Assembly (NCBI GenBank): GCA_031772625.1
Contig: CM062808.1
Location: forward strand, 143,074,605-143,138,604
Reading direction: 5' to 3'
Source of the DNA: Pinus tabuliformis
Taxonomy: Eukaryota; Streptophyta; Pinopsida; Pinales; Pinaceae
DNA length: 64,000 nucleotides
Part shown: piece by piece, positions 23,086-34,661 of the stretch
Layout of the letters: every line of letters starts with the position of its first letter
Position numbering within the stretch: position 1 is the stretch's first letter
Program-made: the position numbers and the translations under genes
Notes under the pieces: model-generated
The model's database searches: none
Told to the model about the DNA's origin: nothing
The model's input: only the letters and a program-made list of their open reading frames with translations

Positions 23086-24951
23086 TTAAGGGAGAGGAAT
23101 CATTCTAGCTGGCTGATTTATCGATCTTTGCCAGTTAGATAGCCAGGTTTGACTTTGCGAGGTGGAGGGTGACCATTGTGTTGGATATGCATTGTTTTGC
23201 GAAAATGGTGGACAATAAGGAAAGTTCGGCCAGTTGGTTTGATTTGTTTGATTTGGCCATGATGATATGCGAAATGGTTGTTGTGACCAACTAGGGAAAG
23301 GTGGGTGATTCTGCCATATTCCATTATATTGTTGAGTGTTATATTGAGGAGGCTGAAAAGAAGAGGATGGATCAACGGGCATACCTATTTGTCGTGGCTG
23401 CCACTGGCGGCGCTGATTGAGTAGGTAAATCGGTTCTGTTTCTTCTTCTGCTTCCTTGTAAATAGCTTTCAATCCCGAGAGTGAGGGGCAGCTTTCTGTG
23501 GAGTGATCTTTCGTGTAGATGGCATAGACTTGGACTATATCCAGTAGACACTCTTTGTGGTTGTGTTTATTTCTACATCTGGGGCAGAATATTGCCAAAT
23601 TTTGCTCTGCTTCTGCTTGCTTTTGTTTAGCTTGCATGATGTCGAACTGCGTTGACAACGTCCCTAGAATATCAGTTTTGAAATCTTCTAGTAGATTACC
23701 AATTTCTACGTGGGTTATACCTCCACTGGGGACCTTACTATCCCTTGTGATCATGTCACGTTCTACTGGCTTTAGTCTTGTGCTGCCTCTTGAACTCTTG
23801 ATACATAAATCAATGACGTCAGCAAAATTTCCCTGATATATGTCACCTTTGCCCATAATGTTTAATGTTTCAACCCATTGTTCTTTCATCCTTTTAATTA
23901 ATGTAGATTTTAACACATTGTCAGGAAAGGGTGAAGATGCATAAGGAGATCTCTGAAGTTTGTATTTAAAGTGTTCTACATATTCTTCTATTGTTTCATT
24001 AGGTCTTGCTATCATTTGAAATATTTCATCCTTTAATTCTCTGGACCTACAATAATCCTGATATTTATTTAGAAAAGCACCTTTCATCTGATCCCAGTCA
24101 TTTATAACACCCCCACCTAACCCCATAAACCATCGTAAAGTTGCTCCTTTTAATGTGGAGGGAAATAGTTTTAGTTTTTGGGGATCGGTGGTATAGTCAT
24201 ACCCCCGACATAATACATTGAATTCAAACATAAATGCATCTGGCTCTTCCGATGTTAGGCCATGGAATGTAGGAATATGCTGGAGAGGAATGGCCTTCAT
24301 AGGTGCATTAACTGCAGTGTCCACAATGGGATATTGTAGTGTGGAAGTTTGAGGTGTTTGCTGGTTCTGGGCCATTTGATCAAATATGTGTCAATATCCT
24401 TCTGGGATTTCTAGGGAGTTATTCCTAGGCTGACTAGAAGGAGTAGGGATGACCTTCACAGCACTTCCTTGGTCTGGGATAATGAGTGTTCCTTGCTAAA
24501 TTATTATCTGTGGGGATTTTGGTTCTTCAACTTTGTTTTGGATGATCTTGACAACACTTCCCTTATCTGGGCTACTTAGTGTTTAAACTACTCCAAGAGT
24601 GGATCTTGGTTCTTTTATTTCCCCTATTTCTCCTCCTCCTTCGCAGAGGTTACTAGAGTTCCCTTCTTGTAAAGAAATTGGGCGAGAATTCTCAATTTCT
24701 TGAAAATCTTGCTCAGTCTCTTTTGTTTGGCTATGCACCTCAGCAAAGGCTACAGATGGTGATTCTGTGGCCCGAAGGGAGCTAGTAGGTTGTCTAGAAG
24801 CAATTTTACTAGGGCCTACTGATGATTGAGATTTAGCTTTCTTAATGATATCGTCTATAAAGGTAGATCGACCAAGGGTCACTGGTCCCTTAGCTTTGTC
24901 AGGTTTGGGTAATGATTTTGGATTCCTTTTAGGTTTTTTCTGCTTAGTCAT
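23086..24951 (-). pseudogene. gag: A gag
   Basis: One frame runs from an ATG at 24951 (MTKQKKPKRNP, a basic N-terminus) to 23086, with stops at about 24583 and 24389. The main open part is 23086-24375 (429 aa). It has the capsid signature IPTFHGLTSEEPDAFMFEFN, LKGATLRWFMGL and a zinc-binding CPRCRNKHNHKEC. The C-terminus is Gln/Pro/Trp-rich (SWPNQTNQTNWPNFPYCPP). Gag forms the particle that packages RNA. The stop after 23086 is followed at once by the deletion into RNase H. Confidence 0.85.
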
Positions 24952-25141
24952 GCACACAACACAAATGTTTATTTCTAGCCCAAAAGAAAAAAAAATTAAC
25001 AAATCTGTCAGAAAGTGAGCGGGGGAGAAGAACTGTTACATGCTCCGTACACAGGTTCTTACCTTCCATTTTTTATACCAAATTCTCTCCTAGCAGACAC
25101 TAATCACACTACTCTCTGAAAGAAAATAAATGGCTACACTC

Positions 25142-25159
25142 TCCCTGGCAACAGCGCCA
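25142..25159 (-). other. A primer binding site
   Basis: On the minus strand, TGGCGCTGTTGCCAGGGA follows the 5' LTR after three T residues. It resembles the TGGCGCCGTTGCCGGGGA site of Tat and related Gypsy elements. Confidence 0.85.
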
Positions 25160-25162
25160 AAA

Positions 25163-26725
25163 TGTTGAGGTATAAAAGGTGTCTTTTTAACTCCTATTTA
25201 TCCTACATTAATTATCAATCCAGGTACGATTTTTTATTTCAAGAGTGTACTCAGTCTGAGGCGGGAAATTTATTCCAAGAGTAATGTTTTGCAGTACAGT
25301 GTTTCAAATACAAGAGTAAACAGATGCTTGAAATAAATCTAATTGCAATTACAAGAAACTTAATGCTCTGAAACTAAATCATTCACTCAGAAAACTACAG
25401 CAATCATCAGTCAAGGATGCAGTAGTAGTAACTCTTTCCTCTGTCAACTGATGTAAATGAAATTAACCATAAACAAGATCCTCAATCTGAGAACTTAGAC
25501 AGTAATAGCCAATGTCCTTTACAGTTGTTGATCTTACACTCCACACTAAAGTAACTGATTGGAAATGAGAACTGAATTAACTCAATAATGCTGCTAGAGA
25601 AAATGGAAAATACGCTCACTGCAATAACACTTAAAAGCATAACCAAATACTTGCAGGAAAGAAATGAACAACAAAGCTATTTGAATAGAAATGGACAGCA
25701 AAGCTATCTTAATCGAAATGAACAACAAAGCTATCTTAGTCAAAATGAACAGCAAAGCTATCTTAATCCAAATGAACAACAAAGCTATTTTAATGGAAAT
25801 GAACAACAATCTGTAATGAATGGCGAGGCTTTATAACTGAAATGAATAACAATATAAGTTGTAAAGGATAATAATCTTGTTATGATGGAAAGGAACAGCA
25901 ACGCGATTCAATCACAACTTATGCAATAAAACGATTCCATAAAATGTTAGAACAGTAAACTGTAAAAATAGGAAACTGTAGAGCAATGCGATTCAAGGAA
26001 ATGAAAAGTAAATCAAACCATCACACGACTGGAATTGTAAAGTAATGGTACAAATAGCAAGTGGATCCACCAGGACTAGGCCCTTAGCCACTAGTGAAGC
26101 ACTGACGGACTACTTCAGTATGAAGGAATGGAACAACAACTAACTTATATATTAATCATGTGAAAATGTTTACAGGCAATCGTACTCTGTTTTGATTAAT
26201 GAGAGTCGATGATCAAAGTAGCAATACAACAATAAGTTCTGCAAAATGATAATACATGCTCTTTGATTTCTACAAGCGCTGTCCTTTTATAACAGCCAGG
26301 CAGACAAAACAAGAATATAGATGAGCTTTGAAGTAGCGATCCCTCAGGATCAAAGGATCCTGAGGGATTCGCTCTATCTTTTATCTCTAGTTATATTTTT
26401 GTCTTCTTGCACTGATGCCACGCTTTCCCTTTCTTTTCCTTGACTGTGCACTCCGATCTCGATCTTCTTGTCTGGATATGGCTTCCTGGCGAAGGGACAA
26501 CAGTTACTTCTGCTTTGTCTTTTCCTCCCGAATGGTGGCTTTCCATTTCTTCTATTTTCTGTATAGAAGAAAAGACAATAATTCATTAATTTGTAACAAT
26601 CACAAATCTCCTTAATTCTACTATAATTCTTTGATATATTACCATCTTAGAATATAAAGGAGTTATGATTAAAGAAAAAGATAAAGAAATAAATGGAAAA
26701 TTCATACCTTTTCCATGGCTCAACA
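25163..26725 (-). repeat. A 5' LTR
   Basis: 1563 bp, TGTTGAGG...CTCAACA, near-identical to 14561-16107. The 27-bp repeats are at about 25661-25812, and the 13-bp inverted repeat at 26339-26368. Confidence 0.9.
26284..26291 (-). promoter_or_regulatory. TATA box of A 5' LTR
   Basis: TATAAAAG on the minus strand, followed downstream by ACAGCGCTTG. The position is in the right part of the LTR, so U3 would be short (about 440 bp). Confidence 0.5.
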
Positions 26726-26730
26726 ATAGG

Positions 26731-27294
26731 CGCGGCCTCTGATTGATCCACATCCCAGATGCTCACCTCCATGAGCACCCAGAAAATTTTGGTGTCGCGA
26801 ATCCGTTTTGCATCCTTGGTGACCCAGAGCGAAGCGTACTTCGTGGCCTCTGGTAACTCTTTGTCAATGTTGGGGAATTGACTGTCCTCTAGTAGTTCTC
26901 CTGCTACTAGCAATATGGATAATAGCAACCATGCGTAGTGGAAGGTTTAACCCTCCTCCTAGGCTTCACGATAGTTTGTCAAAAATTCCTCGCAGAGGAA
27001 TTCAGACCAGTTGAACTGGACCCCCTTCGAGCATTGTTCAGCCAGCGTGACCACCGGCACTGGTACCTCATCGGCGCGACACTTCCTCATCACTTTGCCA
27101 GCCAAGAGTTGGGTTGCTACGCGCACCCCTTTATCCTTGATGCTGGAGATGGTGTAGCCCCTCTTCTTCTTCTCCAGCTTATATTTTGCCTTCATGGCTT
27201 CTGCAAGAGCCAAATTGCTACCTTTTCTGGCTATAGTCACGGGGTCCTTTCCTTTACAGGGGAGTCAAGAAATATGGTGAATGAGGTCTGCCGT
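26731..27294 (-). pseudogene. F accessory ORF, middle part
   Basis: Two open pieces, 26959-27240 and 26725-26928, give KAKYKLEKKKRGYTISSIKD, VRVATQLLAGKVMRKCRAD, VTLAEQCSKGVQFNWSEFL and LLLSILLVAGELLEDSQFP. The frame continues the ORF from 32343-33430 across element B (HHIS-stop-LPCKGKDPV at the junction) and runs into 14560 across element A. I recall this ORF from gymnosperm Gypsy elements. No function is known to me. It contains one hydrophobic stretch (LLLSILLVAG) that could be a membrane segment or just a buried helix. Confidence 0.65.
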
Positions 27295-27416
27295 TGTTAC
27301 ACAGTAATTTGTCACTGTCATCCAGTCAGTACCCCTACTATGCCAAGAATTCACAATAACCAAGTCCATGACCTCTGAACTGGTCAAAAACCCATTTTTC
27401 CTAAAGTTTTCCTCAT

Positions 27417-27625
27417 CAGCGCGTCCGTTTCTAAAATATCCGCGCTGACTGGCGCTTCATAACGAATCACATGCGCTGCCAGCGCGGAAGCACACGGCTT
27501 TTCCGCGCTGATCCACCAGCGCTACTCGCGTTCGTATCAACTCGCGCTGACCATGGCTTGACTGTTATAGCCTCGCGCTGTTAGCACGCCAGGCCAGTTA
27601 TGCACCCGCGCTGATCCAGTTTGGG
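27417..27625 (+). repeat. CGCGCTG motif cluster in B LTR
   Basis: About nine copies of CGCGCTG(A) or close variants, in both orientations, spaced 10-40 bases, upstream of the TATA box. CpG is retained despite the AT-rich surroundings. The same cluster is in the right LTR at about 31318-31525. Confidence 0.75.
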
Positions 27626-27783
27626 CGAATTTGTTCCAACAGCCAGCCTTCCAGATAACTCCAGGCTTGGTTGTTAGTCTTGTGAATGTCGCCTCCCTTC
27701 TATGGCATGTCTGTTCGACCCTTTGCAACTACTCCCCTTGAAGATAAGCTCATCCTTCCACCTTTCTAGGAGACTCCTTCTCC

Positions 27784-27791
27784 TATATAAG
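27784..27791 (+). promoter_or_regulatory. TATA box of B 5' LTR
   Basis: TATATAAG followed by a GC-richer stretch. It is kept in the right LTR at about 31685 (ttatataagcc). Confidence 0.6.
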
Positions 27792-28437
27792 CCTCCACCA
27801 TTACCATGAGCAGCTAGTTGGAATAGTTGACATATTATGGAATAGCTTGCATTGTGTGCTCAGTTTGCTGCTGCTGTAGGTAGTTGGTGTGATAGGTGTG
27901 GAAGTGATTGATAGCTTAGGGAAGGTTGTGTTGATTTGCTTGTGTGAGAGAGAGAGTCTCTTGTCTTGGGAGAACCATCCTCAAAGGTGAATGCTTGAAG
28001 AGCTTGCTGACCAGCCCCTCTTGAGAAGGATATCGACATCAAAACGCTTGGTTGTACTCTTCTCTATTTTGATTAATAATAGATGATTGCTATTATTGTT
28101 CCATTCTCATTTGTCCATGCAATGTATAATGTGAATTACATCTTTTCTGACTGATGTATAGTTGCTTTTACTAGATTTCACGCTTGTGTTTGTCTTCTCT
28201 TCGTGCGTGCAAGTATCTGTTCGCGGAGATCGCGGTGGATCGTGACCAGCCAAAGCGAAGGGGTGAAAGCGGTATCTCTTCACCAAACAACAAGCGTTGG
28301 ATTCCAAGTAGGTGTTCTTCTCCTATCTTTTAATTGCAACTAGGAACTTGCGTAGTAGCATTGATGATTGTTGCTAGACCCGTTCTGGGCTAGTAGGGAT
28401 CGCCTCTATCCGTAGAGGGGATTTTCCTCTCCAACAA

Positions 28438-28457
28438 TTTGGCGACTCTGCTGGGGA
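28438..28457 (+). other. B primer binding site
   Basis: TTTGGCGACTCTGCTGGGGA one base after the CA of the LTR, a typical Gypsy site and unlike those of A, E and F. Confidence 0.85.
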
Positions 28458-28792
28458 ATCAACCATTAGGGATCCTTCCGCAGTTCCCTATTACTTTGGG
28501 AGGTAAGACTGTCTATATAGACGTCTCGGTTACCCAAGGTTCGTTAAACTTCAGTCTTCTCCTTGGTCGGGACTACGTGTATGCCATGGGAGCCCTTGTT
28601 TCTTCACTTTTCCGTGTGGTTTGCTTTCCACACGATGGAAGAATAGTGACAATAGACCAATTATCGTTCGTTCGTCCACAAGCCCCTCCGGCACAATTAT
28701 CCTTCCCTCTTGGTTCTCATCCACCAGTTGTATCTGTCTCACCCCAGATCAACTACGTGGCCTATATCCAGCAATGCCGTCGTCGTGCATAG
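28439..28792 (+). pseudogene. B protease C-terminal fragment
   Basis: The frame starts inside the primer site without an ATG and codes about 117 residues. It reads as the C-terminal half of a Gypsy aspartic protease: ITLGGKTVYIDVSVTQG and SLLLGRDYVYAM, followed by FPHDGRIVTIDQLSF. The catalytic D-[ST]-G part is not present. So the interior was formed by a deletion joining the leader to mid-protease. It is unlikely to be translated as such. Confidence 0.7.
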
Positions 28793-31195
28793 TGTCCTAG
28801 GGGCATTGGGTCCTGACTTCCGAGACATTGACCTCCCACCGGGAGCGCCACTCTTGGAAGCCCCGACTTCCTGTTCATTATGATGAAGTTCGGTCGGAGC
28901 ATAGTTCACTTTCCTGTGTCAAGCTCCTTAAAAAATGAAATCGGGTCTGGTCGGAGCATAGTTCCTGATCTTGTGTCAAGCTCGTTAAAAAATGAAACGA
29001 GGGTTATGAGGATAGTTCTTTTACTGTGTCAACCTCATTAAAAAATGAAACAACTCCCTTTCCAAATCGAGTCTTTTGATTAAGATCTCGTAAAATACAA
29101 GTCGAGTCTTTCCTAGATCTCGAGAGTGAACCTTCATTCCATCCACTTTGTTGAATGCAATGAAGCTGGGGGGGCATGTACCTCGATTTGCGTTATTATG
29201 CTGGGGGCATGCGAACTTATAACAAGCATAGTTTTTCGTTTCAAGCTTGTGTAAACATGAAACCGAATCCAAGCAAAGTTCTCCATGGTTCAAGCTTGTG
29301 TAAAAATGAACCCATACCTGATTTACATCTCGTGATTGCCTTTTATCTGCTAATTTCTATTAGATGAACCTTGGTTGTTTCATTCCATTGCTACCATCTC
29401 TTTCGCCGATCATATGCTCTCACTTGGTTATTTATCCTTTCCTGAGGAACCGCAGCGATGAGTGGTTTTATTAGCCAGCCTCTTGACCATTACATGTTTT
29501 GAGCAGTTCCACCATTGCCGAAACCAGTTGCTACCCTTTATACCACTCGTTCCTCTAGGACGAGTCACCTTTAAGCTCTTTTCTGACTCGTAAAATGTGA
29601 AAAGATTGCCGAGTATTTTTCCCTTTTTGACTCGTTAAAGAGAATAAAAATGGAGGTCTGCTTTCAGCTCTTTTCCGACCGTTTAAAGATGAAAAGGCCG
29701 AGTTCCCTCTTGACTCGTTAAAAGGAATGAGAGGCGGTCGCCTTTAAAGCTCTTTTTTCGACCGTTTAAACTAAAAAAGATTGCCGGGTTTTTGTCGTTT
29801 CGAACTCGTTATTGGCTCCAAAACGACGTGCTTCTGACCATTTTTTTACTTTTTCGGGTCGAAGTCACTACTTACGAAAAGTACTCCTCGATCATACTGA
29901 TCGAGCGGTTCTTTCGAGCATTGTTTTATACTTTTTCGGGCTCGAGAGACACAACTTTACGAAAAAGGACCCCCCTGGAGTTTTCTTTTCTGCTGTCTTT
30001 TCAGACTCTCTAAACAAGAAAAGACGCTGAGTTCTTCCTTTGTCAGACTCGTTAAAACTCAATGACATCGGGCACCGTCGAAATGACACTTTTCAAGCAT
30101 ATGCTATCCCCGTCAAGCTTGTCATCCAAAAATAATCGGGGTACCTGCCAGAAATGGTGGGGAAAATGGAACTGTAATAATAGTCGTGTCGGCAGTATGT
30201 CGCTCTTGAACATGGCACTCCTCTGCTTTCGTGTCTGGGTGGGACCATCTCATCCTGTTTTTCACTGGCCTCCATGGGTTTGGGTTATCCTATTTGACCT
30301 CTCATCTGCTCATTGCCTTGTCACCATGACCTCTCCTCATTTGATGTCAAATACTGCCAAGTCCACCGTTGTGCCGCCGATATGTTCAGGAGAAGTTGAC
30401 CTCTGCGAAGTTACAATCTATCCCTGACACCTCACATACTTCTGATTCATCACAAAAAACTTCCTTTGTCTCGTGTCGATGATGTGGGAAACATTATGGC
30501 CCACCTTCGATCGAGGTTACCTCCTGTCGACCTCAGCTCATTATCCAGGAAGGTGATTTAGAGACTCCCTTCAGGTGCCTTGGAGCCTGCATGCCTCAAT
30601 GGCGGGTTCTTCGTGTTCGACGAGAGGTTTACATCATTGGCCTCCGATCGAACGATTCCGTGGGTGTTCGACGCTAGCTCATTGATTCACACGCCGTGGA
30701 TTTTACCTATAGTACCTTGAGGGCCATTGTCATTATTGGTGGTTCCTCTCGCGTCTGTTAACAGTTTTCATCATTGACTGGTAATCAGACGATGTCCTTG
30801 CATGTTCGACTTCAACTCATGTATTCACATGTCTGGACTTGTACTTTGTTCGGGACGAGATGGAGTGCAAGACCCTGGATCTCTGTTTGTTCTAGTCCAG
30901 GTTGCGATTTGTGGATGATCATTACATGACTCATAGATGGATGGATGTGCCCATACCTGAGTCTTCATGGATGGCTGCGACCATACCTTATCACTATTAC
31001 GGTCTTTTTAGCTGGGTGGCTGCGTCCATTCCACAGACCTTTCGCATGTCTTCCGGATGGCTGCGCCCATGCCTAGACTGCATGTACTTGATTATCAGAG
31101 ATGTTCGGTCCTTCCTGGTGGTGTTCCAGTTCGACAAGACTCGTAAAGCATTTCACCCCTCCCACTCTCTCGGTCTTCATGCTTTAGGGGGCATC
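28793..31195 (+). other. B non-coding interior with repeated hairpin-like modules
   Basis: No coding sense is seen. Three copies of a TGTGTCAA(G)CTC...TTAAAAAATGAAA module lie at 28915-28940, 28972-28998 and 29024-29052, and similar CTTGTGTAAAAATGAA forms near 29242 and 29289. From 29570 to 30060 a related module recurs: CTTTT, then GACTCGT or GACCGTT, then TAAA and a short GAAAAG, so the ends can pair. A purine tract (tttagggggcatc) precedes the right LTR. Confidence 0.6.
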
Positions 31196-32337
31196 TGTTA
31201 CACAGTAATTTGTCACTGTCATCCAGTCAGTACCCCTACTGTGCCAAGAATTCACAATAACCAAGTCCATGACCTCTGAACTGGTCAAAAACCCATTTTT
31301 CCTAAAGTTTTCCTCATCAGCGCGTCTGTTTCTAAAATATCCGCGCTGACTGGCGCTTCATAACGAATCACATGCGCTGCCAGCGCGGAAGCACACGGCT
31401 TTTCCACGCTGATCCACCAACGCTACTCGCGTTCGTATCAACTCGCGCTGACCATGGCTTGAATTTTATAGCCTCGCGCTGTCAGCGTGCCAGGCCAGTT
31501 ATGCACCCGCGCTGATCCAGTTTCGACGAATTTGTTCCAACAGCCAGCCTTCCAGATAACTCCAGGCTTGGTTGTTCGTCTTGTGAATGTCGCCTCCCTT
31601 CTATGGCATGTTTGTTCAACCCTTTGCAACTACTCCCCTTGAAGATAAGCTCATCCTTCCACCTTTCTAGGAGACTCCTTCTCTTATATAAGCCTCCACC
31701 ATTACCATGAGCAGCTAGTTGGAAAAGTTGACATATTATGGAATAGCTTGCATTGTGTGCTCAGTTTGCTGCTACTGTAGGTAGTTGGTGTGATAGGTGT
31801 GGAAGTGATTGATAGCTTAGGGAAGGTTGTGTTGATTTGCTTGTGTGAGAGAGAGAGTCTCTTGTCTTGGGAGAACCATCCTCAAAGGTGAATGCTTGAA
31901 GAGCTTGCTGACCAGCCCCTCTTGAGAAGGATATCGACGTCAGAACGCTTGGTTGTACTCTTCTCTATTTTGATTAATAATAGATGACTGCTATTATTGT
32001 TCCATTCTCATTTGTCCATGCAATGTATAATGTGAATTACATCTTTTCTGACTGATGTATAGTTGCTTTTACTAGATTTCACGCTTGTGTTTGTCTTCTC
32101 TTCGTGCATGCAGGTATCTGTTCGCAGAGATCGCGGTGGATCGTGACCAGCCAAAGCGAAGGGGTGAAAGCTGTATCTCTTCACCAAACAACAAGCATTG
32201 GATTCCAAGTAGGTGTTCTTCTCCTATCTTTTAATTGCAACTAGGAACTTGCGTAGTAGCATTGATGATTGTTGCTAGACCCGTTCTGGGCTAGTAGGGA
32301 TCGCCTCTATCCGTAGAGGGGATTTGCCTCTCCAACA
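31196..32337 (+). repeat. B 3' LTR
   Basis: 1142 bp with few visible differences from 27295-28436. Confidence 0.9.
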
Positions 32338-32342
32338 ACCAT

Positions 32343-33430
32343 GATGGGAATAGGCTCCTCCAGCCATAGATACCCATCATGCACCAGGCAGAGCAGCTGC
32401 CTGATGACGACAATGGTGATGGGCGCGCGATGGAAATGTGGTATCCACAATAAGTGCAGCAACCCAGCCTTTTCCACACCGCGCAGCCATTTCCATGACT
32501 CTAACATTATCAATGCCCCCTCAGTATTCTGCTTCATTACATTTGCGGTCTCTAGGTGCGGGAACTTCTCGCAGTCAGCGAGGTCTCAGTCTTCAAATTT
32601 CATGGTTGGCACGTGGCCTAGGTGTGTGTCCTCAAATACAATTCCATCAAGGAGGACCAAGGTCTGGAGTGAACTCTTTGTCTCGTCCAGATCCTTCAGT
32701 ACTTTGGTTTTCCCTTTTCGTGGAGGGACATACGCGGGCAATATTTTTGCAGAGCGCAATAGTTGGATATCCTCCTCCACGTCTTCTTCTTCTTTGATTG
32801 CGGCGATCAAGGCCTGCAAGTCTTCTTCTTCCTCATATGTTTCTATTTTGACTGCTTTCCCCTTCTCTACCATGGATAGTTTTTTGTGCTGTGGATTCCT
32901 CAGGGACATGCATACTGGACCCATTTCTTGTTTATCCATCTTGGGCCTCGGTGTTCATAGTGATTTGGGGATTTCTGTCACCACCCTGGCGCCTTCTGGA
33001 ACATCCTCCACCATTTGGGCCTGCACGGCCTCGCCGGCGGTACCTCTTCAATTCCCAACCCATCCTTAGTGGTCATCATCATATCCAGGCTGTATTTTGT
33101 CACTCACGAACTTAGGAGCTCAATTATCGCTCAGCTCTCAATGCTTTATGCTTTGCTCAAGAACTCAATTCTCAAATAACCAAGTGTTGTTCGCTGGCTA
33201 GCCCTTTGAGTTTCATAGCGCCTTTTGAATTCGAATTTGACCGTTCCCCCATTTTCGAGCCATCAATGCTTTCTTGGCGACAAATTTTCCCAAATCTTGC
33301 CCATAACTCGCATCTTAAATGCCCACCACCCGCTCCATTTGGCCTCAAATCGAACATCCCATCGTGAATAGTGACACCAATGGTCACTTTAAAGCTAACC
33401 GTGTGGCAGCGCAGCCCTCCATGCATGGTC
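32343..33430 (-). pseudogene. F accessory ORF, N-terminal part
   Basis: Open pieces at 33172-33426 and 32586-32939, and a frame to 32338, give YEEEEDLQALIAAIKEEEDV, KILPAYVPPRKGKTKVLKD, LDGIVFEDTHLGHVP and LWLEEPIPIMV, with breaks. It precedes 26731-27294 in element sense. The acidic stretch and the conserved VPPRKGK are visible. No enzyme motif is seen. The start is not clear because 33430-33700 is broken in all frames. Confidence 0.55.
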
Positions 33431-33699
33431 GCGAACCTTGTGACGTTCTGATTCTATGCACATTTCCAATATTGTGCAACTCCCAAGCAAAATATTTTAT
33501 AGTCCCACGCTCCCTTTCAGCTACCTGGAGCACTAAGACTGTTCTCCCTATAGCTAGTCAAGTGGTCGCACCACCTGTGCGGGGCTCCATCCCATCCTCC
33601 ACCATGGTTCACGGTGAATCCTCATCTTTCATTATGGTGATCGGCACCATGCACTTTACTACTTGCAACGTGCTACCCTAGTCACTTCGGTTGGTGACA

Positions 33700-34240
33700 T
33701 TTTGTCCAAGCCACGACGGCAGACTAACCAGTTCACGGCGATAGTCCTCCAACTTGTTAGTACGATCGTATGCATCTTGCCTTACCATTCATGGTTTTTC
33801 GACTAGAAATGCTTCCTTTATTTCGTCTTCCATCTTCTTGACCTCAACGCCCATCAAAACTCTTTTCTCCCTTAGCCGTACCTGGTTTTTTTCGAGTTCA
33901 CGAAGTCTAAAGCTTCCCCATCGAATTTCTTCCTCAAGTCTTATACGTTCTGTTTCTCATAGATGTGTGATTTCTTCATTCTGGTCTACGCAAAATGTCG
34001 TATCTATGGGCGTTGTTACGCGCGGATTCAACTTCACATGGGCCACAGGGATTACAACCCCTGCTTCAAACTTCTACTTTGGAAGTGCTTGCGTGGTCAG
34101 AGTTTTGCACATGATCCTATAAGCCCACACAATCATTGGTACATGCAGGTCCCAGTCGGTGCATCTCACATGGTGGACCCTATTTAGCACTTCGCACACC
34201 TTGACAAAGGCTTCCCCGTGTATGATTTTTGGCATGCTAG
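33700..34240 (-). pseudogene. pol: F integrase remnant
   Basis: On the minus strand, 34236 to about 34080 reads HGEAFVKVCEVLNRV and then DWDLHVPMIVWAYRIMCKTL. This is the end of the Gypsy integrase core, normally DWDxRVPAVLWAYRTTxKKLTG. Glu of the D-D-E triad would be in the first phrase (EAF). A tail then reads VVIPVAHVKLNPRVTT and a charged coiled coil (33820-33930). RT, RNase H and the earlier integrase are missing between this and 34326. The remnant is broken by stops. Confidence 0.65.
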
Positions 34241-34325
34241 GTCTTATCATACTTCGTCATTCATGCACTTGCCTTCCCTGCATCTACCTTTTGTTCCTGT
34301 ATCCTATCATGATAGCAGTGTGCGT

Positions 34326-34661
34326 TCATGCGGGCTGTGTACCATACACCTGTACCCATATGGAAAGGTGGGTACGTAGGCTATTTCGTCCATCATGCCC
34401 AGCTGCCATCTGAATTTGAGGCTTCCCAAATCGTAAGCGCATCATCTTTCTACATTCGCACCAGTCCTCAAAGCTTCTCTGATGCGTACCCCACCACCTT
34501 GCAGGCGTAGCACGCAGTGCCCATTTCAGAGCATCGAACCATTGTTGCTCTAGCACTGCACTTTCAAATTTGTTCAGGAATTCATCCACTGCGGTCAACC
34601 CGTCATACATAGGCAGATCCCTTACCTCTATTGTCACGCAGCGCAGTGATCTTACCATCAT
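34326..34661 (-). pseudogene. F second gag-like domain after protease
   Basis: 111 residues with DLPMYDGLTAVDEFLNKFES, then LRATPARWWGTHQRSFEDW and RLRFGKP. This is a capsid-type pattern (Y-x-G, W-W, R-F) like the retrotransposon gag domain, but it lies between protease and the place where RT should be. I recall the same order in related gymnosperm Gypsy elements, so it is probably ancestral to the family. It is cut on its right by the deletion of RT. Its function is unknown. Confidence 0.7.

Larger units (their letters stand above)
14561..26725 (-). mobile_element. Element A: Gypsy LTR retrotransposon lacking protease and RT
   Basis: LTRs of 1547 and 1563 bp (14561-16107 and 25163-26725), each TGTTGAGG...CTCAACA, bound a 9.06-kb interior. 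Target duplications are acagg (14556-14560) and atagg (26726-26730), one transition apart. The primer site is at the right LTR, so it reads on the minus strand. The order is gag, RNase H end, integrase, hairpin array, accessory ORF, 3' LTR. Protease and RT are missing at a junction near 23025-23085. It lies inside the accessory ORF of F. Confidence 0.9.
27295..28436 (+). repeat. B 5' LTR
   Basis: 1142 bp, the same length as its partner. The U3 has a run of CGCGCTG motifs (27417-27620), then a TATA box at 27784. Confidence 0.9.
27295..32337 (+). mobile_element. Element B: non-autonomous Gypsy-type LTR element
   Basis: Two 1142-bp LTRs (27295-28436 and 31196-32337), TGTTAC...CCAACA, bound a 2.76-kb interior. 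A primer site follows the left LTR, so the strand is plus. The flanks are gccgt and accat, matching at three of five bases with two transitions, consistent with a decayed target duplication. The only recognisable coding is a protease C-terminal fragment next to the primer site. The rest is non-coding with repeated short motifs. It needs proteins from another element. It lies in the accessory ORF of F, whose frame continues on both sides. Confidence 0.85.

Noticed and set aside
29792-30089. Overlapping frames on both strands inside B
   Set aside because: They result from inverted CTTTT/GAAAAG modules and show no family resemblance.
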